Below are positions 15,692 to 22,773 of a stretch of 64,000 nucleotides of DNA, in pieces. The notes under the pieces are model-generated. The model did not search any database, was not told where the DNA came from, and was given only the letters and a program-made list of their open reading frames with translations. The position numbers and the translations under genes were made by a program. This stretch comes from VRUE01 sp963703175 (GTDB lineage: Bacteria > Actinomycetota > Thermoleophilia > Solirubrobacterales > 70-9): positions 1,488,001-1,552,000 of the forward strand of contig OY969794.1 in NCBI GenBank assembly GCA_963703175.1, written 5' to 3'. How positions within the stretch are numbered: position 1 is the stretch's first letter; every line of letters begins with the position of its first letter.

Positions 15692-17068
15692 CTAGGAAGG
15701 CGTAGATCGCTGCCTTCCCAACAGCGGCCAGGCCACGACGGCAGCGAGGAAGGCAGTCGCGGCGGCGACGGAAAGGACGGAGTCGAGGCCAGCGACGATG
15801 CCGGTCAAGCCCAGCGTCTTGGTTGCTTGATGCTCGAAGATCGCCCCCAGTCCGGCGATCCCGATCGCGATCCCGAGCTGGCGGAAGGTGTTGTTGATCC
15901 CCGAGGCGAGGCCGCTGCGTTCGACCGGGAGGACGCTCACCATCGCCGCCGCGAGGGCCGGGCTGATGACGCCGATCGCGAGCCCGCCTACCAGTAGGCC
16001 GGGAAGCAAGGCCGTCCATTCACTGTCGACGTCGACGGCGCGCATCAGCAACAGCCCGGTCCCGATCAGCACCAGCCCGGCGGTCAGGGGGATGCGCAGC
16101 GGCCAGCGGTTGGTCAGTCGGCCGGAGATCGGCGCGACGACGACGAGCACAAGCGTTAGAGGGAGGATTCGCAACCCGGTCTCCGTGGGGGTCAGGCCGA
16201 GCCCGACCTGCAGGTAGATCGCCACGAACAGCAGCAGCGGGTAGAGCGCCACCGACTGCGCGAAGGCGACCACGGCCGTCCCGGTGAAGGCCGGGATGCG
16301 GAAGAGCCCCAGCGGCAGCATCGGTGCCTCGACGCGGCGCTCGACCGCGACGAAGGCGGCGAGCAGGGCGGCGGCGCCGGCCAGCGAGCCCGCGATCGGG
16401 AGGCTGCCCCAGCCGTCCTCGTTGCCGCGGATCAGGCCGTAGGTGGCAAGGAAGCAGGCCGCCCCGAAGGCGACCATCCCGGCGAGGTCGAGCGGTCGTG
16501 CCTGCTCCTCCCGCGACTCCGGCAGCGTCCGCACGGTCAGCCAGATCAAAAGGGCGCCGATCGGCAGGTTGACGAGGAAGATCCAGCGCCAGTCAAGCTC
16601 GTCAGTAAGCACGCCGCCGACCAGCGGGCCGATGGCCAACGCCGCGCCGGTGACGCCACCCCAGACGCCGAGCGCAAAGCCGCGCTCCTTGTCCTGAAAC
16701 TCGTTTGCCAGCAGCGCCAGCGAGGAGGCGAACATCGCCGCGGCCCCGATGCCCTGTGCGGCGCGGGCGAGGTCGAGGAAGACCGGTGACGTCGCCGCCG
16801 CGCAGAGTGCCGAGCAGGCGGTGAAGACGGCGAGCCCCCATATAAAGACCGCGCGCCTGCCGATCCGGTCGGCGAGGGCACCCGCGCTCAGCAGCGTCGC
16901 CGCCAGGGTCAGGGCGTAGGCGTCGATCACCCACTGCATCTCGCCGAAGCTGGCGCCGAGGTCGCTTCGGATTGCCGGCAGGGCGACGTTCACCACCGTC
17001 ACGTCGAGCAGCAGCATCGCCGTCGCCGCCGAGACGACCAGCAGGGTTATCCAGCGCTCCCGCGTCAC
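15692..17068 (-). CDS. MFS drug/efflux transporter, DHA2 (14-TMS, EmrB/QacA) type
   Basis: 458 residues from GTG 17068. It shows LLLDVTVVNVALPAI (motif D1 of DHA2), ADRIGRRAVFIWG (motif A), QGIGAAAMFASSLALLA (motif B region) and GVTGAALAIGPLVGGVL (motif C of antiporters), then repeated hydrophobic helices and a C-terminal AFLAAVVAWPLL. It is the last gene of the leftward arsR-arsM'-arsC group, with 17 bp after arsC. That position suggests co-transcription with arsenic resistance, but the family more usually exports organic drugs. Methylated or organoarsenical export is possible and untested. Confidence 0.88.
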   Translation of the reverse strand: MTRERWITLLVVSAATAMLLLDVTVVNVALPAIRSDLGASFGEMQWVIDAYALTLAATLLSAGALADRIGRRAVFIWGLAVFTACSALCAAATSPVFLDLARAAQGIGAAAMFASSLALLANEFQDKERGFALGVWGGVTGAALAIGPLVGGVLTDELDWRWIFLVNLPIGALLIWLTVRTLPESREEQARPLDLAGMVAFGAACFLATYGLIRGNEDGWGSLPIAGSLAGAAALLAAFVAVERRVEAPMLPLGLFRIPAFTGTAVVAFAQSVALYPLLLFVAIYLQVGLGLTPTETGLRILPLTLVLVVVAPISGRLTNRWPLRIPLTAGLVLIGTGLLLMRAVDVDSEWTALLPGLLVGGLAIGVISPALAAAMVSVLPVERSGLASGINNTFRQLGIAIGIAGLGAIFEHQATKTLGLTGIVAGLDSVLSVAAATAFLAAVVAWPLLGRQRSTPS

Positions 17069-17085
17069 CGGACGGGAGCTTCTCG

Positions 17086-17481
17086 CTAACCGCGGTCGAG
17101 TTCTTCGACCAGGGCCTCGACCCGCTCCGCGATCTCATCGCGGGTGGCCCGCACCGTCTCGACCGGCTGGCCCTTCGGGTCGGCCAGGTCCCAATCGACG
17201 TAGCGGACGCCAGGCACGTAGGGGCACTTGTCGCCGCAGCCCATCGTCACCACCACGTCGGCCCATTCGGCGTCTTCGGTGCTCAGCCGCTTCGGGATGC
17301 GATCGGCCAGGTTGATTCCCAGCTCGTTCATCACCTCCACGACCTCGGGGTGGACCCGCTCGCCGGGCGTCGTGCCCGCCGAGCGGCCCTCGTGCCGACC
17401 GTCGGCGGCACGTTCGAAAAGCGCCTGGCTCATCTGCGAGCGGCCGGCGTTGTGCAGGCAGACGAAAAGTGCGTTGGCCAT
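17086..17481 (-). CDS. arsC: Arsenate reductase, LMW-phosphatase (thioredoxin/mycoredoxin-linked) type
   Basis: 131 residues. The P-loop is CLHNAGRSQMSQALF at the N-terminus, giving the nucleophilic Cys of the low-molecular-weight phosphatase fold. The second cysteine pair appears in TMGCGDKCPYVPG, matching Cys82/Cys89 of the S. aureus pI258 type, and DWDLADPKGQPVETVR carries the conserved DxxDP. It reduces arsenate to arsenite in the cytosol. It lies 3 bp after the short arsM-like ORF and downstream of arsR. Confidence 0.93.
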   Translation of the reverse strand: MANALFVCLHNAGRSQMSQALFERAADGRHEGRSAGTTPGERVHPEVVEVMNELGINLADRIPKRLSTEDAEWADVVVTMGCGDKCPYVPGVRYVDWDLADPKGQPVETVRATRDEIAERVEALVEELDRG

Positions 17482-17484
17482 TCT

Positions 17485-17613
17485 TTAGCTTGGCTTGCGG
17501 GCGCGGATGAACGCCGAGCCGGCGCAGTCGTGGACCCGGTGGGTCTCGGTGATCTCGGCGTCCACCCCACCACCCGAGCCGAGCGAGGCCATCGTCGCGG
17601 TCAGCTCAGCCAT
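17485..17613 (-). pseudogene. Probable C-terminal remnant of arsM (arsenite methyltransferase)
   Basis: A 42-codon frame (ATG 17613 to TAA 17487-17485) sits exactly between arsR and arsC. Its C-terminal part, ITETHRVHDCAGSAFIRARK, resembles from memory the last residues of ArsM-type arsenite methyltransferases. All the SAM-binding domain is missing, and the 5' end overlaps the last codons of arsR. The likely explanation is a deletion that fused arsR's end to the arsM tail, leaving a short in-frame ORF. It could instead be a true small protein. Confidence 0.55.
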
Positions 17614-17954
17614 GCGGAGAACTCCTCCAGGGACTCGGGGGTCACGTAGTAGTAGGCCCACAGCCCGCGCCGCTCGGAGCCGACGATGCCGGCTTCGCGC
17701 AGCTTCTTGAGGTGGTGGGAGACGGTGGGCTGGGAGAGGTCGAACAGCGGCACCAGCTCGCAGACGCAGACCTTGCCGGCGTGCTTTCGCAGCACGTCCA
17801 CGAGCTGCAGGCGGATCGGGTCGCCGAGCGCTTTGGCGATCGTCGCCATGCGCTCGGCCTGCTCGCGCTCGACGTCGGGGTAGACGACCGGCTCGCAGCA
17901 GGGCTCTCCGGCGGGGCGCTTGGTCTTCGGGGCGAGCTCCAAATCGACGGCCAT
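17601..17954 (-). CDS. arsR: ArsR-family arsenic-responsive repressor
   Basis: 117 residues. The winged helix is clear: ALGDPIRLQLVDVLRK, VCVCELVPLFDLSQPTVSHHLKKL and GLWAYYYVTPE. Arsenite-binding cysteines are probably VCVCEL on the recognition face together with the N-terminal EPCCEP. It heads the leftward arsC cluster and faces the aquaporin gene. The promoter between them holds an ATTGA...TCAAT repeat, so arsenite should derepress both directions. Confidence 0.92.
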   Translation of the reverse strand: MAVDLELAPKTKRPAGEPCCEPVVYPDVEREQAERMATIAKALGDPIRLQLVDVLRKHAGKVCVCELVPLFDLSQPTVSHHLKKLREAGIVGSERRGLWAYYYVTPESLEEFSAWLS

Positions 17955-17961
17955 CTATTTA

Positions 17962-17991
17962 CATATATCTATTGAAATCATGTTTGTCAAT
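17962..17991 (-). promoter_or_regulatory. arsR promoter/operator
   Basis: Minus strand: -35 TTGACA (17990-17985), a 17-bp spacer, -10 TATATG (17967-17962), then 7 bp to the arsR ATG, so the transcript is nearly leaderless. The inverted repeat ATTGA...TCAAT spans the spacer, as expected for an ArsR/SmtB operator. Confidence 0.75.
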
Positions 17992-18009
17992 ACGTAGGAT
18001 CGCGGCCGT

Positions 18010-18744
18010 ATGGACGCCGCCCCGCTCCCTCGCCGCCTGTTCGCCGAGTTCCTCGGCTCCGCCTTCCTCGCTGCCACGGTGATCGGCTCTGGGATCGCTG
18101 CCGCGCAGCTCTCGCCCGGCGACACCGGCCTGCAGCTCCTGGAGAATGCGGCGGCGACGGCGACGGGCCTGTTCACCTTCATCCTCATGTTCGGCCCGGT
18201 CTCGGGCGCCCACTTCAACCCGGTTGTCTCGCTGGTCGACGCCGCCTTCGGCGGCTTGCGCTGGCGCCACGCCTTCTCCTACATCCCAGCCCAGGTCGCG
18301 GGCTGCATCGCCGGGGCGGTCGTCGCCAACCTGATGTTCGACCTCTCGGCGGTGAGCATCGCGACCACCCACCGTGCCTCGGGCTCACACCTGTTCGCCG
18401 AGGTGATCGCGACGCTCGGGTTGCTGCTGGTGATCTTCTCCCTGGCGCGGAGCGGGAGGGGCAACTTGGCGCCGGCCGCGGTCGGCGCCTACATCGGCGC
18501 GGCCTACTTCTTCACCAGCTCGACCAGCTTCGCCAACCCGGCGATCGATGTCGGGCGCATGTTCTCCGACACCTTCGCCGGGATCGCCCCGGCTTCGGTG
18601 CCCGCCTTCGTCGTCGTGCAGCTCCTCGGCGGAGTGGTGGGGATCGCGGTGATCCGGATTCTCTATCCCGACCTGACTCCAGATGAGGCGGCGGAGGTCA
18701 TGCTGCCGCATAGCGGTTCGGCCGAGCACGCGGCAGCTTCCTGA
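18010..18744 (+). CDS. MIP-family channel (aquaglyceroporin), probable arsenite channel
   Basis: 244 residues, six hydrophobic segments. The two pore motifs are present: AHFNPVVS (NPV in place of NPA) and SFANPAIDVGRMF (NPA followed by the selectivity-filter Arg). The first half contains FAEFLGSAFLAATVIGSG. It is divergent from arsR across one shared operator, and no arsB or acr3 pump is seen. In Sinorhizobium an ars-operon MIP (AqpS) lets arsenite leave down its gradient. The same role is inferred here. Confidence 0.85.
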   Translation: MDAAPLPRRLFAEFLGSAFLAATVIGSGIAAAQLSPGDTGLQLLENAAATATGLFTFILMFGPVSGAHFNPVVSLVDAAFGGLRWRHAFSYIPAQVAGCIAGAVVANLMFDLSAVSIATTHRASGSHLFAEVIATLGLLLVIFSLARSGRGNLAPAAVGAYIGAAYFFTSSTSFANPAIDVGRMFSDTFAGIAPASVPAFVVVQLLGGVVGIAVIRILYPDLTPDEAAEVMLPHSGSAEHAAAS

Positions 18745-18806
18745 GCCGCGCGGTCCGCCCCTCTCTTTACGGATTCTTGTGAACGGGTCGTTACAGTCGC
18801 CCGCCG

Positions 18807-19415
18807 ATGGAATGGAGCATCCTCCACGCGCTCAACGACTTCCTCTACCGCCACGACTCGGTCGAGGATCCGCTGCTCTTCTACATCAACATCTCGGAGG
18901 CGCTCTTCGTCGCGACCCTCCTCCTCGTCTTCCTCTTCGCCAACGGCGAGCGGCTTAGGAGCTGGCGCAGGGCAGCGGTAGCCGCCGCTCTAAGCGCCGG
19001 CCTCGCGCTCCTCGTCGGCAAAGTGATCTCTGAACTCGTCGACCGGGCACGCCCCTTCGTCGTCGATCCCAACGGGGTCCACCTCTTCTCCGGCCATGCC
19101 GTCGACCCCGGTTTCCCCAGCGACCACGCCACGGGCGCCTTCGCCGTGGCGATGGCGATCTATCTGCGCAAGCGCTCCTGGGGGGTTGTCGCCCTGCTTG
19201 CTGCCGCGCTTCTCTCGGTTGGCCGCGTTGCGATCGGCGTCCACTTCCCGAGCGACGTGCTCGCCGGTGCAGTGCTCGGTTGCCTCGCCGCTTCCGTGCT
19301 TTGGATCGGGCCGCTCCGCGGACGGATTGATGCCCTGTCGGACCGGCTCGGCCGCGGCATCGAACGGGGTCTGAGATGGGGCGGCGCCCGTCTTGGCCTC
19401 GGATCGCGAAGCTGA
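18807..19415 (+). CDS. PAP2-family membrane phosphatase
   Basis: 202 residues. Three PAP2 motifs are visible: KVISELVDRARPF (KxxxxxxRP), PSDHATG (PSGH-like, with Asp replacing Gly) and SVGRVAIGVHFPSDVLAG (SRxxxxxHxxxD with Gly in place of Ser2). Five to six hydrophobic helices. Family members dephosphorylate undecaprenyl pyrophosphate (BcrC-like) or lipid phosphates at the outer membrane face. Which one cannot be told. ATG 18807, 62 bp after the channel gene. Confidence 0.88.
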   Translation: MEWSILHALNDFLYRHDSVEDPLLFYINISEALFVATLLLVFLFANGERLRSWRRAAVAAALSAGLALLVGKVISELVDRARPFVVDPNGVHLFSGHAVDPGFPSDHATGAFAVAMAIYLRKRSWGVVALLAAALLSVGRVAIGVHFPSDVLAGAVLGCLAASVLWIGPLRGRIDALSDRLGRGIERGLRWGGARLGLGSRS

Positions 19416-19435
19416 CCACTGAGAGGCAGCGGGCC

Positions 19436-20512
19436 TTAGAAGCGATGCCGCGCCAGGCGCAGGCCGCCGCGCCGCTCCTTCTCGGCCATCGTCGTCATCG
19501 CCGGCACCATCTCGCTAGTCACCAGCCCCCGCTCGGCAGTCAGCTCGTTGACGATCTCGAAGGAGGCGGCGATCTGGTCCGGCTTGTCGACCACGATCGA
19601 GACGATCGGCGCTCGGCGGCGCAACTGCCAGAGGCGATCGCCATGCGGCTCGTGCTCGCCGTGGAAGCCCCAGACGCCGCGCAGCGAGGTGGCGCCGCTG
19701 GCCCCGGACATGCGCAGGCGGCGAATCAGCTCGAGGTGGATCGGGTGCTTCCCCGCCGCTGCCGACTCGGAGGTGTAGATCATCAACTTCTGCCACAGGT
19801 CCATGCCCTCGTCGTCGGTGCTGGGCAGGGGATGGGGGCGGCCGAGCAGCTCGCCATCGCGCTTGCAGACACGGACTCGCTCGAGCGTGATCAGCGGCTG
19901 GTGAAGGAGCTCGCCGATCTCGGGGAGGACGGCGGCGATCCGCTCGCCCGAGCCGACGGCGACCACCATCATCGGCACCTCGGCGTTGCGTGAGAAGAAC
20001 CGGCCCCGCTCGCGCTGTCCGCGTACCGTCCCGTCGACTCCAAGCAGCGCCGTCGCCCCGGCGATGCCGTGCCGACGCAGCAGGTCGCAGAGCGCGATGA
20101 AGGCCGGCTTGCCCTCCGCTCGGTCCCGGCGTCCCAGGTATACGGTGAGCTTCGTTGCCTCGTCGAGCTCCTCGGGGAGTGAGAGCGGCTCGATCCCGTC
20201 GCTCAGCATGCGCGCCCGCTCAAGGGTGAGCAGCCCGCGCCGCCTAACCTGGGTCACCTCGTCCAGCAGCGCCTCGATCCGGGGGCGGGTGTCGATCGCC
20301 ACCGAGACGATCGGCAGGTCTTCGGAGAGGCTGAGCAGCCGGTCGCTGCGCAGGTGATGGCGCAGGCCGTAGCCCTCGATGCCGCGCAGCAGGATGCTGG
20401 TCTCGACCCGGTGGCGCTCGTACACGCCGAGCAGTCCATCGGCCAAAAGGCCGCCCTCGGCCCGTTCGCGCTCGCTGAAGTAAGCGGTCAGCTTCAGGCA
20501 GTCCTCGTTCAC
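19436..20512 (-). CDS. Triple DUF190 protein of the fluoride operon
   Basis: 358 residues composed of three tandem DUF190 units (about residues 1-110, 113-225 and 235-345). Each has an LKLTAYFSERERAEG-like first strand (LTVYLGRRDRAEGKPAF, LMIYTSESAAAGKHPIH), a GATALLGVDG-type turn and a VPMMVVAVG/APIVSIVVD-type strand. DUF190 proteins are PII-like ferredoxin-fold proteins and are often encoded with crcB. Its start overlaps the stop of the second crcB gene (ATGA). Most relatives carry one unit, so the tripling is notable. It may regulate or plug the channel, which is unproven. Confidence 0.88.
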   Translation of the reverse strand: MNEDCLKLTAYFSERERAEGGLLADGLLGVYERHRVETSILLRGIEGYGLRHHLRSDRLLSLSEDLPIVSVAIDTRPRIEALLDEVTQVRRRGLLTLERARMLSDGIEPLSLPEELDEATKLTVYLGRRDRAEGKPAFIALCDLLRRHGIAGATALLGVDGTVRGQRERGRFFSRNAEVPMMVVAVGSGERIAAVLPEIGELLHQPLITLERVRVCKRDGELLGRPHPLPSTDDEGMDLWQKLMIYTSESAAAGKHPIHLELIRRLRMSGASGATSLRGVWGFHGEHEPHGDRLWQLRRRAPIVSIVVDKPDQIAASFEIVNELTAERGLVTSEMVPAMTTMAEKERRGGLRLARHRF

Positions 20513-20874
20513 AGGGCCGCTCCGATCAGGCGCCCGAGCGCGGCCGCCCCGAGGCCGAGCGCCGCGCTGAGGACGATGTTGGCGATCAACCCGCTCCTCT
20601 CACCGTCCTCGCCGAGGCGGTGCGTCTCCAGCATCCAAGTGGAGAAGGTCGTGTAGGAGCCGAGGACCGCGGTCCCGGCGAACAGATAGGCGTCGCCTTC
20701 GAGTGAGATCCCGACCAGCAGGCCGAGCAGGAAGGCGCCGCTGGCGTTGACGGCCAGGGTGCCGGCCGGAAAGCCTTGGCCCACCCGGGAGAGGACCAGT
20801 CTGTCGAGTGAGAAGCGAGCGAGCGCGCCGAAGCCCCCGAGCGTCGCCACGCCGATCCAGACGGCCGCGCTCAC
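20509..20874 (-). CDS. crcB: CrcB/Fluc fluoride channel subunit
   Basis: 121 residues, four hydrophobic helices. Family signatures: GGFGALARFSLDRLV, AVNASGAFLLGLLVG (the N..G.F.LG motif) and LGSYTTFSTWMLE (the TFST phenylalanine-box region). Exports F- passively as a dual-topology dimer. Two adjacent non-identical copies, as here, usually form a heterodimer. It overlaps the first crcB by 4 bp and the DUF190 gene by 4 bp. Confidence 0.93.
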   Translation of the reverse strand: MSAAVWIGVATLGGFGALARFSLDRLVLSRVGQGFPAGTLAVNASGAFLLGLLVGISLEGDAYLFAGTAVLGSYTTFSTWMLETHRLGEDGERSGLIANIVLSAALGLGAAALGRLIGAAL

Positions 20875-21260
20875 GTCCCCAACCTCAGCCTGCGGACCAT
20901 CGCGCTGGCGAGGTGGATGCCGAGAAAACCAGCGAAGATGCTGCCCACGCTGTAGGCGGCGGCCATCGCGTAGCGGTCGGCATCGAGCATCCGCAACAGC
21001 TCCACCTGCATGGTCGAGAAGGTGGTCAGCGCCCCGCAGAAGCCAGTACCCAGCAGCGGCCGTCGGTAGGTCGAGAGCGGCAGGCGCTCCTGCAGCCGGG
21101 TGATGAAGTAGCCGAGCAGAAAGGCGCCGACGACGTTGACCGCGAAGGTCACCCAGGGCCAGCTTGGCGCGCCGTCGCCGAACGCCTCGACCAAGCCGGC
21201 ACGCAGAACCGCTCCAGCGGCACCCCCGAGAAAGATCGCCCCCAACTCACTTCGGTCCAC
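20871..21260 (-). CDS. crcB: CrcB/Fluc fluoride channel subunit (partner)
   Basis: 129 residues from GTG 21260, preceded by GGAGG at 21270-21266. It carries GGAAGAVLRAGLVEAFG, AVNVVGAFLLGYFI and FCGALTTFSTMQVELL, all Fluc signatures, over four membrane helices. First gene of the crcB-crcB-DUF190 operon. The fluoride riboswitch immediately upstream controls it, and the SD lies at the foot of the expression-platform hairpin. Confidence 0.93.
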   Translation of the reverse strand: MDRSELGAIFLGGAAGAVLRAGLVEAFGDGAPSWPWVTFAVNVVGAFLLGYFITRLQERLPLSTYRRPLLGTGFCGALTTFSTMQVELLRMLDADRYAMAAAYSVGSIFAGFLGIHLASAMVRRLRLGT

Positions 21261-21265
21261 GCACG

Positions 21266-21360
21266 CCTCCTTTCGCTAGATAGCAGTCACAGCGAAAGAA
21301 GCCATCAGCCGTCCGTGCGGCGGTTTGGGGGGCAACCGCCTCCACACCAGGGCCTCATCT
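21266..21360 (-). promoter_or_regulatory. Fluoride riboswitch (crcB motif) with RBS-occluding hairpin
   Basis: On the minus strand the aptamer reads GATGAGGCC (near 21359-21351), CCCCAAACCGCC (centre about 21331), then GGCTGATGGC (21310-21301). GAGGCC pairs with GGCTTC (one G-U) as stem P1, and GCCG/CGGC closes the second stem. These are the conserved crcB-motif elements. Downstream, CTTTCGCT (21298-21291) pairs with AGCGAAAG (21277-21270), whose last G begins the SD GGAGG, so the switch probably works on translation. Confidence 0.85.
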
Positions 21361-21480
21361 GGCTGGCGAAGAAGATAGCGAACCCTCCGGCTCCCGGCTC
21401 GATTCCACCTGCGCTGAACCGGACTTCCGCTAGGCGGGCGCCGCGGTCAAGCCGAAAGCGCCAGCCGCAGCAACTTTGCG

Positions 21481-21495
21481 ATGGAGCTAGCCGGA
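21481..21495. repeat. tRNA-Ala 3'-end-like direct repeat, left cassette boundary
   Basis: ATGGAGCTAGCCGGA is identical to 24348-24362 in the same orientation and differs by one base from the 3' end of the tRNA-Ala(CGC) gene at 33777. The following bases (CTCGAACCCCGG) still look tRNA-like but are decayed. Read as a degraded attachment site bounding the 21.5-24.35 kb cassette. Confidence 0.5.
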
Positions 21496-21548
21496 CGACT
21501 CTCGAACCCCGGCTTCCTGGCCAAGCTGGCCGCCCTTGGCTTTCTTTC

Positions 21549-22088
21549 TTAGGGTGCGGGCTCGGCGTCTTCGCCTGGGACCCGTTGGCGGGCTACCGAG
21601 GACGGTGCGTCTGGGCGCAGGTTACGAGCCTCAACTGCCCGCCAGAATGCCTCCCGAGCACCGCTGACGCGATCGCTTAGGTCGATCGCGCGAAAGAAAT
21701 GGTCTCGCCGTTTCCGGCGCATGACATAGGAGCCGATCTCCTCCTCCGCCGTCACGAGGGTGCCCTGCTGTGCCTCGGCATCGAACAGGGCTATAAGCCG
21801 ATTCGAGGTGCCGTTCTCCTTATCTTCAGCGATCACTTTTCGCAACGCGTCTCTAACCCCGCCATTCCAAGCAGCGACCGCGTCGTAGTAGTCGCCTAGC
21901 TCCTTGTGCAGCTGGAAGAACGCAGCAAGCTCAGCCGCATCGTGCTCGCCATAGCCGGTTCCTCGAGGCTTTTTGCGAAGCAGCCCCTTATCTGCCCATT
22001 TTCGTCTCGTGGTCCGGTTGAGCCGATCAACGAGCGTCACGAGCGCCGACTCTGGGATTTCGTCCGGTCCGAGGGGCATCATTGACAT
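21549..22088 (-). CDS. Predicted DNA-binding protein of the DHOD-like cassette
   Basis: 179 residues, no family recognised with certainty. Residues about 20-65 (LVDRLNRTTRRKWADKGLL, then a GYGEHDAAELAAF run) have the layout of a MerR-like winged helix: a helix-turn-helix, a wing with GTGYGEHD, then a helix. The rest is charged and helical (DALRKVIAEDKENGTSNR, YVMRRKRRDHFFRAIDLSD). It starts within an inverted repeat and is divergent from the 86-residue module gene, so it is probably the regulator of the cassette. Confidence 0.65.
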   Translation of the reverse strand: MSMMPLGPDEIPESALVTLVDRLNRTTRRKWADKGLLRKKPRGTGYGEHDAAELAAFFQLHKELGDYYDAVAAWNGGVRDALRKVIAEDKENGTSNRLIALFDAEAQQGTLVTAEEEIGSYVMRRKRRDHFFRAIDLSDRVSGAREAFWRAVEARNLRPDAPSSVARQRVPGEDAEPAP

Positions 22089-22124
22089 TTAAATTGGCAC
22101 TGAATGACAATCTTAATGTCAATG
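22080..22124. promoter_or_regulatory. Inverted repeat in the divergent promoter of the cassette
   Basis: CATTGACATT (22080-22089) and AATGTCAATG (22115-22124) form a 10-bp inverted repeat around a 25-bp A/T-rich core. Each arm contains TTGACA pointing inward, so both could serve as -35 boxes for overlapping divergent promoters. Likely operator for the adjacent DNA-binding protein (inference). Confidence 0.6.
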
Positions 22125-22161
22125 GATCGATCCAGCAGGGAGCCGATCAGAGGAGACCGCG

Positions 22162-22422
22162 ATGACTCATTTGTCCGAGAAGCCTCAAGTTGAGGCGCTA
22201 GAGGAAGCGCTCGAAGATCCCCAGTGGGATTTCAGGACGATTGACGGCCTCGCCGCAGACCTGGCAGTTCCGCCCGGAGCCGTGATCGAGGTCTTCCGCG
22301 AGCACCCGGAGATCGCGCGGAAGTCCGTCTTGACCGACCATGAGGGACGGGAGCTTTACACGGCCCAAGATCGCCCCCTTAAGCTGTCTGAGCGTATCGA
22401 GCGCTTTCGATCGGTTCTTTGA
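22162..22422 (+). CDS. Stand-alone winged-helix-like module related to the C-terminus of the DHOD-like protein
   Basis: 86 residues. After a short acidic N-terminus, it reads WDFRTIDGLAADLAVPPGAV, then ARKSVLTDHEGRELYTAQDR and ends SERIERFRSVL. The C-terminal 80 residues of the DHOD-like protein encoded nearby on the other strand follow the same pattern (WDFWTVEGLAKELRLAP, ARKTVLTDRKGRTLYAARDR, RERIERFRSVL). It is thus a free copy of that module. Comparable arrangements, with an effector-fused module and a solo copy, are known for effector-associated domains in bacterial conflict systems. Function here unproven. Confidence 0.75.
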   Translation: MTHLSEKPQVEALEEALEDPQWDFRTIDGLAADLAVPPGAVIEVFREHPEIARKSVLTDHEGRELYTAQDRPLKLSERIERFRSVL

Positions 22423-22442
22423 GAAGAAGTGCAGGATGCTGC

Positions 22443-22748
22443 TTAGCGCGTGCGTCGGGGAACGCTCTTGGGCAACGCCCGATTCGTCCCGCGAATCAGA
22501 ACCGGCCAAGCCGCTCCTACGTTGACGGCAAGTAGTGCAGTCATATCCGGAACATCATGAGCGTATGCGAATGCAACACCCGCCCCAATGCCGATACGCA
22601 CGATGGCAGCGGCTATGAAGTCCCACCAAGTTGCTCCGTCTGCGAGGAGGGCAGAGCGACGTGCGGGGGTGGGCTCGCGGAGCAGTGGTAAAACGTGGAC
22701 TCCTACTGCGCCCAACGCTCCCCAGCCTAGAGCTTCTAGGGGTAGCAT
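22443..22748 (-). CDS. Small three-helix membrane protein
   Basis: 101 residues with three hydrophobic segments (LGWGALGAVGVHVLPLL, FIAAAIVRIGIGAGVAFAYA, MTALLAVNVGAAWPVLI) and a basic C-terminus (RALPKSVPRRTR). Not recognised. It starts 25 bp after the stop of the DHOD-like gene, so the two form an operon. Its 3' end is convergent with the 86-residue module gene. It could anchor the flavoprotein to the membrane or be the lytic component; both are guesses. Confidence 0.65.
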   Translation of the reverse strand: MLPLEALGWGALGAVGVHVLPLLREPTPARRSALLADGATWWDFIAAAIVRIGIGAGVAFAYAHDVPDMTALLAVNVGAAWPVLIRGTNRALPKSVPRRTR

Positions 22749-22773
22749 CTAGCACTCACCCGCTGAGCTTGGC

